43,968 bases of DNA from DALYJJ01 sp031969915 (GTDB taxonomy: Bacteria; Acidobacteriota; Terriglobia; Bryobacterales; Bryobacteraceae), in the NCBI GenBank assembly GCA_031969915.1, contig DALYJJ010000040.1, forward strand, positions 1-43,968, written 5' to 3'. How positions within the stretch are numbered: the stretch's first letter is position 1; each line of letters opens with the position of its first letter. The notes under the pieces were generated by a model, which saw only the letters and a program-made list of their open reading frames with translations, was not told the DNA's origin and did no database searches. Both the position numbers and the translations under genes were made by a program. Positions 25,046 through 32,300 of the stretch are shown here, in pieces.

Positions 25046-25075
25046 GACGAAAGGCAATTGTATTACGCTTTGAGC
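25046..25075. promoter_or_regulatory. Divergent promoter region, near-leaderless on both strands
   Basis: The 30-bp spacer between two divergent starts contains TATTAC (25061-25066) on the plus strand and TACAAT (25059-25064) on the minus strand. These overlapping -10-like boxes lie 9-13 bp from each start codon, and neither gene has a ribosome binding site. Confidence 0.4.
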
Positions 25076-26275
25076 GTGACGCTGGTCTATCTGCTGAGCG
25101 AGTATCCGGCGGTGAACCACACGTATCTGCTGGCCGAGGTAGCGGCGCTGCGTGCCGCGGGGTTCGACGTGCGGGTGATCTCCATTAGCTCTGCGAAGGC
25201 GGAGCACCTGGCGCCGGAGGATCGGAAGGAATCGGAGAACACGTTCTACGTCAACGGTGCGGGGGCTTGGGGATTCGCGACTGCGCACGCGCGGTGTGCC
25301 GCGATGCAGCCGCTTCGGTATGTCTCCGGGCTGCTGGGCGCGCTGCGGTTGAGCGGAGGGTGTCCGGTGGAAGCGCTGAGGTGGGGGCGGTACTTCGCGC
25401 AGGCCGTGGTTGCGGGGGAGGCGGCGCGGCGGGCGGGCGCCACGCATGTGCATTCAACGTACTGCTCGTCGGTGGCGCTGCTGCTGGGACGGGTGAGTGG
25501 TTTGGAGGTTTCGCTGAGCATTCACGGGTCGGGGGAATTTGAGAATCCGGGACCGTTTCGCTTGCGTGAGAAGATTCGCGAGGCCGCGTTCGTGCGGGCG
25601 ATCAGCCGGTTTGGGATGAGCCAGATCATGAAGCACTCGGACCCGCCGGAGTGGAGGAAGATCGAACTGGCCCGGTTGGGTGTGGATCCGAAGAAGGGCG
25701 CTCCCGGGCGGCGCGAGCGGAGCGGTCCTTTTCGCCTGCTGACGGTTGGGCAACTGGCGGCGGCCAAGGGACAGCATGTGCTCCTGGAGGCAATGGAGCG
25801 CCTGGTGGCGGAGGGATTAGACGTAGAGTTGCGCCTGGTGGGCGACGGGCCGCTCCGTGGATCGCTGGAAGAGCGAGTGGCGGCGAGCGGCCTGGCCGGC
25901 CGGGTGAGGTTCGAGGGCTACCGGCACAACGCGGAGGTGCTGCGAATGTATGGGGATGCGGACGCCTTCGTTCTGCCGAGTTTCGCAGAGGGCATCCCGG
26001 TGGTTCTCATGGAGGCAATGGCGTCGGGAACGCCGTGCGTGGCGAGCCGAATCACGGGCATCCCGGAGTTGATTGAAGACGGGGTGTCGGGGTTACTGGT
26101 GACTCCGGCCGACGCGAGCGCATTGGCGCAGGCGATCCAGTTGCTGATCGGCGACCCGGAGAAGGCGGAGCGGATGGGCCTTGCGGGGCGACGGCGGGTG
26201 GAAGCGGAATACGACCTGGCGAGCAACGGACGCGCGCTCGTGGAGGTCTTTGAGAGGCGAGTCACAGAGAAATGA
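25076..26275 (+). CDS. GT4 family glycosyltransferase
   Basis: A 399-aa GT-B glycosyltransferase of family GT4. It has an N-terminal acceptor-domain start (VTLVYLLSEYPAVNHTYLLAEVAAL), the HxxxY-type HVHSTYCSSVALLLG region, LTVGQLAAAKGQHVLLEAM at the second Rossmann domain, GDGPLRGSLEERVAASGLAGRVRFEGYR and the retaining E-x7-E motif (FAEGIPVVLMEAMASG). It would transfer a nucleotide-activated sugar in the cytoplasm, probably in surface polysaccharide assembly, matching the WecB-Wzy-AsnB locus further right. GTG 25076 is the chosen start; TTG 25070 is a little upstream. It sits upstream of the three tail-like genes with a 111-bp AT-rich gap. Donor and acceptor unknown. Confidence 0.88.
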   Translation: MTLVYLLSEYPAVNHTYLLAEVAALRAAGFDVRVISISSAKAEHLAPEDRKESENTFYVNGAGAWGFATAHARCAAMQPLRYVSGLLGALRLSGGCPVEALRWGRYFAQAVVAGEAARRAGATHVHSTYCSSVALLLGRVSGLEVSLSIHGSGEFENPGPFRLREKIREAAFVRAISRFGMSQIMKHSDPPEWRKIELARLGVDPKKGAPGRRERSGPFRLLTVGQLAAAKGQHVLLEAMERLVAEGLDVELRLVGDGPLRGSLEERVAASGLAGRVRFEGYRHNAEVLRMYGDADAFVLPSFAEGIPVVLMEAMASGTPCVASRITGIPELIEDGVSGLLVTPADASALAQAIQLLIGDPEKAERMGLAGRRRVEAEYDLASNGRALVEVFERRVTEK

Positions 26276-26386
26276 TTTTTCTTTTCTTCGGAATATTAAA
26301 GACTTACTGACTATCTGGTTTCGGAGCGCTAGTTCCTCAGTGCTATTTCTGTGGTCGGCAGAAGACTCTCCGGACACGAGGAAGGC
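26276..26386 (+). promoter_or_regulatory. AT-rich spacer upstream of the tail-like operon
   Basis: This 111-bp gap starts with a T-rich run (TTTTTCTTTTCTTC) after the glycosyltransferase stop and contains TATTAA (26294-26299). It ends in GAGGAAGG, a strong ribosome binding site. The T-run has no stem before it, so it is not a convincing terminator. It is the likely promoter region of the downstream trio, though no paired -35 box was identified. Confidence 0.35.
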
Positions 26387-28255
26387 ATGAGAACAGGAAG
26401 GCTCGTCGCGATCGTGGTACTCAGCGGCGCCACAAGTTTCGCACAGACAAGGATTGACTTGCGAAGTCAGGGAAAGACGGTGGATTTTTCGGGGGCGACG
26501 TTCACCAGACCCATCAAGACCGGCACAGCGCTCCCCGCAGCCTGCGACGCGGGCGATCTGTTTTTCCGCACTAATGCGACACCCGGTCAGAACCTTTACG
26601 GCTGCGCGGCCACTAACACCTGGATGGTGATGAGCGGGACGTTGTCGACGGCGGGCAGCAGTTCGGGCCAACTGTTGAGCGTGGACGGGTCGGGGAACGC
26701 AGTGTGGCGCAACTTCGTGGGGGGAGTGAGCGGCGCGCTGCAGAGCACGACGGGGCCGGCGGAGTATTCGATGGACGTTGACACCGCCGTGATCCCGAGG
26801 AAGGCGGCAGGGGAGACGATCGGCGGACTCTGGGAGTTCGATCAGGGGTTGATCCTGAAGCCGCAGTCGAGTCCGGCGGTGCCGGCCAACGGGCGCATTT
26901 GGTACGACAGCGCGCTGCAGAAGTTCCGGTGCCAGCAGAACGGGGTCACAATCGACTGCGCGGGCAGCGATGAGTACGCCAGGAAATCGCAGAACCTCAG
27001 CGACCTCACAAATCCGGGAGCGGCGAGGGCGAATCTTGGGTTGGGAGGGGCGGCGACGCTGAATGTCGGTACTGCGGCCGGGACCGTGGCGGCCGGGGAT
27101 CATGCACACAGTGGCTACGCCACGCTGGGGGGCAACGGCCGCGTGCCGGCGGCGCAGTTGGGTAGCGGGACCGCCGACAACTCGGTTTTCCTGAGAGGCG
27201 ACGGGAGCTGGGCCACCACGCCGGCGGCGGTTTCAGCCGGAACAGGGCTTAACCTGGTCGGTTCGGTCCTCTCTTTGAACACGGCCCTGGCGATGGACCT
27301 CGGGAGTTCACAGAGTTTCACGGGTCCGAAGGTAGCGGCGCCGCTCGGTTCAGAAGTCGCATTCGCCTGGGCGCCTCAAGGCGCCGCGCCCAGTAACAGC
27401 GTCACGTCAGGATCGACTTACTTTTCGAGCGCGACTAACGATCCCCATTGGTACTCCGGCTCGATGTGGCGTCGCGCAATGAGTAATCCGTTTTCCGCCA
27501 GAGGCCAGCTGCTCATGTCCGCCGATAGTTCCGGCACACCGGCAGCTCTGGGGACAGGGGCAATGAACCAGGTTCTGCTCGGGCAGGGCATGGGCTCTCC
27601 GCCGGTCTGGGGCAACGTGCTGTGCGCCAACATTGCAGGAGCAGCCTGTGCGGATCTGACGACGGCGTATAGCGCCTTTCAGGATATGCAGAGCGCCTCC
27701 TGGCGACCGCCCGAGGTGACGTTCGCCTTGCTCCCGAGCGCTTCGTCGGCTGCAGGACGTGTGTACGTGGTGACGGATGCCTCGACCGCCGGTTCCTGCG
27801 TTGCGGGCGGCGGGGGGGCGCGCTCATTATGTCGCTCGACGGGATCCGCGTGGGAGCCCCTGTCGGGGGGCGGCGGCACAAGCGTAACCGAGATTATCGC
27901 CTGTGAGTTTGACGGCGGCGGCGGTGTAATCACAGCGTCCGTGCCGCGTTGCCGATTGTCCGTGAACTACGCCGGAACGATCAACAAAGTACGCGTCCTG
28001 GAGATTAGCGATACGCCGGTGAGCGGCTCGATTACGATCCAAGTCGGCAAGAGCACCTACGCCAGCTTTCCTACGTTTACCGAGATCAGCGCCAGCGCCG
28101 ATCCGGCGCTGGCGAGCGCCAGCAAGAGCGAGAATTCGGCGCTCACGGGGTGGACGACAACGTTCTCGGCGGGCGACGTTTTTGAGATGTTCGTGACGGG
28201 AACGCCCGCCACCGTGAAGCGCGTTGTGGTTGAACTGTTCGTGACGAGGAGCTAA
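26387..28255 (+). CDS. Secreted phage-tail-fibre-like protein
   Basis: A 622-aa protein with a Sec signal (MRTGRLVAIVVLSGATSFAQ) but a body built like a phage tail fibre. Near 201-225 it carries KSQNLSDLTNPGAARANLGL, a classic tail-fibre repeat. SVFLRGDGSWATTPA (about 265-280) and repeated G-x-(I/L)-(W/F)-x-C...W segments (AGDLFFRTNATPGQNLYGC, NGRIWYDSALQKFRC, GRVYVVTDASTAGSC) are also typical of tail and tail-associated proteins. The last ~90 residues (INKVRVLEIS...FEMFVTG...VVVELFVTRS) form a strand-rich cap domain of a kind seen at tail-fibre ends. GAGGAAGG precedes the ATG. It is first of three co-directed secreted genes; next start 3 nt after its stop. Function unknown; adhesion or glycan recognition inferred. 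Confidence 0.75.
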   Translation: MRTGRLVAIVVLSGATSFAQTRIDLRSQGKTVDFSGATFTRPIKTGTALPAACDAGDLFFRTNATPGQNLYGCAATNTWMVMSGTLSTAGSSSGQLLSVDGSGNAVWRNFVGGVSGALQSTTGPAEYSMDVDTAVIPRKAAGETIGGLWEFDQGLILKPQSSPAVPANGRIWYDSALQKFRCQQNGVTIDCAGSDEYARKSQNLSDLTNPGAARANLGLGGAATLNVGTAAGTVAAGDHAHSGYATLGGNGRVPAAQLGSGTADNSVFLRGDGSWATTPAAVSAGTGLNLVGSVLSLNTALAMDLGSSQSFTGPKVAAPLGSEVAFAWAPQGAAPSNSVTSGSTYFSSATNDPHWYSGSMWRRAMSNPFSARGQLLMSADSSGTPAALGTGAMNQVLLGQGMGSPPVWGNVLCANIAGAACADLTTAYSAFQDMQSASWRPPEVTFALLPSASSAAGRVYVVTDASTAGSCVAGGGGARSLCRSTGSAWEPLSGGGGTSVTEIIACEFDGGGGVITASVPRCRLSVNYAGTINKVRVLEISDTPVSGSITIQVGKSTYASFPTFTEISASADPALASASKSENSALTGWTTTFSAGDVFEMFVTGTPATVKRVVVELFVTRS

Positions 28256-28258
28256 GCC

Positions 28259-29356
28259 GTGAAGATCATACACACGATAATTCTGCTGGCGCTCGCCGGT
28301 GTGCCGATGGTTGGCGGTCTGACGGACATTCCCGGCGGGTACTTCCTGTTCCCGCCGGTCGCGACATCGACGAATGCCGCCGCGTCGAACATTACCATGA
28401 GTGCGGCCGGTTCCAGATTCGCCATGGTCGCAATTTCGTTCGCAACGGGTAGCATCAACAAAGTCTACTTCTACACGAGCACGACAACCTCGACAGCTTC
28501 GCCCACCACGTTGGACGTTCGAGTGGAAACCGTTGACACTTCGACTGGGAATCCCACCGGAATCCTCTTCGGCGCAAACACGAATTGCTCGGTGCCGCTC
28601 GTCGATACCGACGACAACGTGGAGAAGTCCTGCACTCTGACGGCAAACGCAAATATCACGACTGGTGATCTGTTTGCGGTCGTGATTGCGCAGCCGGGAA
28701 CCGGGCAGGCCAACTTTCAGGTGAAAGCGGCTGGCGATCTTATGGTCGGAATACCATACGGCACACTCGATAACACGGGTTCTTGGGTCCGGCAGTCTCC
28801 CGGGCGCGCCCCGCTGTTCACTCTGGAGTTTGCGGGCGGCAGGCTCATGAACTACGGTGGTCCCTGGGCGACCATTGCCGCAGACACGTTCAACTCCGGG
28901 ACGAATCCGGCGGAGCGTGGAAACCGGTTGACAGTACCGGTTCCGATGCGGTTTCGGGGTGTCTACTTTGCTCATTCGTCATCATGGACGGCGGGCTCAA
29001 CAGGAGTCCTCCAGATCTACGAGGGCAACAGCACGACGCCTACCTGCTCAAGCGGCACACTCCACACAGCCACCACTTCAACTCTCGGTTGGCGGATGGC
29101 ACCGATGAACTGCTCGTTGGTTCTTTACCCTGGGAACATATACCGAGTCACGCTGCGGGCGACCAGCGGAACAAACGTGGAGTTGGGGAGGCGTGTGGCT
29201 GGAAACGTGGACCGCATGGTTTCGGCTCCCGGCGGTGCAACGGTGTACCGCACGACCCTTAATGCGGGTGTGTGGACCGACACCACTACGGAACAATTCG
29301 CCATCGGCATCATTGCGGAGGCCCTGGAGAATGGAGCGTACGGCCGTGCGCGCTAG
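28259..29356 (+). CDS. Secreted beta-sandwich repeat protein, tail-like
   Basis: A 365-aa Sec-exported protein (GTG start; VKIIHTIILLALAGVPMVGG) made of two related ~165-residue units. Each has a jelly-roll-like pattern with a (F/Y)F-strand and a turn: unit one SINKVYFYTSTTTSTASPTTLDVRVETVDTSTGNPTGILFGANTN...DTDDNVEKSCTL...TTGDLFAVVIAQPG; unit two RFRGVYFAHSSSWTAGSTGVLQIYEG...YPGNIYRVTLRATSG. The first unit resembles domains common in phage virion proteins. There are no catalytic motifs and no C-terminal anchor. The gene begins 3 nt after the fibre-like gene and overlaps the giant gene by 26 nt, so the three are co-transcribed and probably co-secreted. Role unknown; glycan binding is my inference. 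Confidence 0.65.
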   Translation: MKIIHTIILLALAGVPMVGGLTDIPGGYFLFPPVATSTNAAASNITMSAAGSRFAMVAISFATGSINKVYFYTSTTTSTASPTTLDVRVETVDTSTGNPTGILFGANTNCSVPLVDTDDNVEKSCTLTANANITTGDLFAVVIAQPGTGQANFQVKAAGDLMVGIPYGTLDNTGSWVRQSPGRAPLFTLEFAGGRLMNYGGPWATIAADTFNSGTNPAERGNRLTVPVPMRFRGVYFAHSSSWTAGSTGVLQIYEGNSTTPTCSSGTLHTATTSTLGWRMAPMNCSLVLYPGNIYRVTLRATSGTNVELGRRVAGNVDRMVSAPGGATVYRTTLNAGVWTDTTTEQFAIGIIAEALENGAYGRAR

Positions 29357-32300
29357 TCTCACTATCTTTCTGACGTGTTTTGGCGTCGCCCATGCGCAGA
29401 CTCCGATCGCTACGTTCACGGCGACCGAGTCTTTCGGCGTGCCTCACACCGCGCAGGTGATCGAGTTCGCCTGGGCTACGCCTCAGCCTACGCGGTATTC
29501 GACCCATTCGGTGGTGGACGACGCCGGCGTGCAGGTTCCGTGGCAACAGACTCCAGACGGCAAGATCCTTGTCCACACCCATCTCGGCCGCTCGACCGTG
29601 CACTATCAGTTCCGGGCTGCCGCTTATGGGAAGACACACTGGGCTCCCGCGGGCGTGGCGAACGTCGGCATCTACGAGGGAATGGCGATCACAAGGGCAA
29701 GCACCTGCGATGGTGTAAGTGGTGGGGCTCCCTATTACGTCATGGCCCACCCGTCCAACAACCGAGCTTCAGATGGTCCGGCGATCGATTGGTACTTTCC
29801 GTTCCGGCTCAGCGCCAGTGTCGGCGGATCTCCCATCTACATGACTCAGCCCTGCGAGGAGGATTACGAGATTTACGGAGCGGCGTTCGACGGAGCGAGC
29901 AACAGAATCGTTTGGGGAAGTCACGGCCTGCAGACGGGCGACCCGGTTGTGCTGACGGCTTACACCGGCTCTTTCCCCGCTGAGGTGACTGCGGGCACAC
30001 GGTACTGGGTGATTCGAGACGATGCGCATCAGTTCGGAGTCGCCACCAGCCACGCGAACGCACTGGCCGGAACCCGCATCGACTTCTCAGCCTCCAGCGC
30101 GCGGGTGGACGTTGCTGTCTCGAAGGTATTCACGCTTCAAAGCGGTGTGGCGACGTCACCGGCGGCATTGTCGGGCGGCGTTTCCTACGATCCTTCAAAC
30201 GCCGCTTATTACCAGGTCACGAACGGAATCACTGGGTTTCGAGTGCACAAGCCAGGCGCGACGGCGAGCGTAACCGTTTCCGGCAGCGGCGCTACGCGAA
30301 CGGTCGCGTGGAACAACCACGGTCTTGCGAACGGCGACGCGGTGGGATTGAGCGATTGCGCCGGCTCCTCGGGCATGAACAACGGATACGTCGTCTCAAG
30401 TGTATCCTCCAATGCCTTCAACATCACGATCCCAGCGATCGTCGGAGGCTCGATTCCGAATCCCTCCTCCTGCACGGCCCAGGCTCACACGGACCGGTTT
30501 CCCATGCGCGCGCAGCGGTGGAAGAACGGGACGTGGGCGGAGAACACCGCCAAGCTCTACACCATCAACACGAGCACCTGTGGCGAGGTGCTTGGCGATG
30601 AGTGCAGTATCGTGGGCTCGGGGTCCATGACCTACCGCTTGGCGGCGAAGTCGGCGCGGTATACGGTCCTGGAGTCGGGTCCACTGCGGACATCGGTAGC
30701 GGTGGAGTACTCGTATCGCAAGCCTGGCTACTGGAACAACGTCCGAAACAAGTTCATCAGCGGGCCGGGCGAAGGCGACTACCGCCTGATCTTGACGTTG
30801 GACCGGGGACGGTACGCCATTCAAGTCGATCAGAGCACGAGTATGTTTCTGCGCTGGTATGCCGACTATCGAACCGGCGGGTACCTCTCCCCCACCAGGG
30901 TGTCGTTTCGCGCAGCAGGCTCCAATTCCGCGGCTGCCGGGCGGCTTGTAGGCGTAGCGAAGGCGACGTTCACCGCCGACGTAGCGAACAACCGGATTCT
31001 GCCGAGCGTTCCAAAGTTTACGGGTCAGATCGTCATGGTTCGATCCAGCGGAGCGTTACCGTCCCCTTTGCAGCCGAACACCCAGTACACGCTGGGAACC
31101 CCGCAGGCAGACGGATCGCTGTCGATTAACGGTGTGACGCTTTCCGATGCCGGATCGGGGACTCACGAGATCACGTGGGGGAACGCCACTGGTAGCGTGG
31201 CGACTGCGGACTACGCGGGAGAGGATATCGGGGGACAATCCTGGAACCAGTACGCTTACCGAAACAGCAGTCACACGGCGTTCCTGGAGGTTGGCCCACT
31301 GGCCAACGACATGCTGCCCACGAGTTCGATCGACGTGGGCGCCTCAGGCTTCTGTTATGGGCTGGGGTACCGGGCGGAGTCAGGATGCTTGGGAGACTCC
31401 AATTTTCTCTACGATGCCGGGGGCGCGGGCTCGACTCCGGTCCTTGGCATGTTGATCGGCCGCATGGAGAAGTGGGACTTCGCCAACAAGTCTCTGGCTT
31501 ACTACAAAAACCAGGCGGGGAACACCGGAGTGCCTCCGTTCGATTCAAGCTCAACTGAGCAGATTGGCATTTCCTACACAGCGCCTTCCGACTACAATGG
31601 CGCGGTGTCCTCGGGGCGTTGGACGCATTCGTTTTCACTCTTCGTGGCCGAGAAGTCGGACATGACTTTTGCGGACAATCCGCAGAACCGATGGTCCCTA
31701 TCGCGAGCACGGTCCCGATTCGACGCGGAAGGTGCGATTTCGCGAGGGTTCGGAGCGGAGTTCTTCGTCCGCGCCGCGGCGATCGCCGATCCTCCCGGTG
31801 GCTGGAAGCCTCCGTTCTTTCCGGTGGCGGCGTGGGATTCGATGGTTGCGGCAATCCGCAATGTGTCCGAGCCTTCGCCGGAGGCCGGCTATGCGAGCTA
31901 TTACGACTGGCTGTTAGCGAAAAACACCGGCGTGAGCGACGAGATCATCCAAGTGATTCGCCGCGTCGCCACAGTGGAATCGCTGCTTCAGACGGTGAGC
32001 GCAAGCGCGCAGTTCTTTGCCTTCGCCAATACGGAACTTCCCGATCCCGGTGCGGCGTATCTGTCGGGAACAACGGGTTCGCGAGCGCTACTGGACTCGA
32101 CCCTTCGCTCCTATGCGGTGCTATTGATCGACGATGCAACGGCGGAACAGAAGACGCGAGCGAAGCGATGGCTTGGCCTGTTGATGTCCATGAGTCTGAA
32201 CAACGGCTTTCAGCCGCTCCAGGAGACATCGCAGTACCTTGGCAACACGAACCAAGTGGAGGAGAACCGCTTTTCGAGGGTCGGAGTGACGGCACTGCTT

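Noticed and set aside
24398..25075. N-terminal extension of the glycosyltransferase frame
   Set aside because: The extension overlaps the enolase-superfamily gene and is low-complexity; the glycosyltransferase fold begins at GTG 25076.
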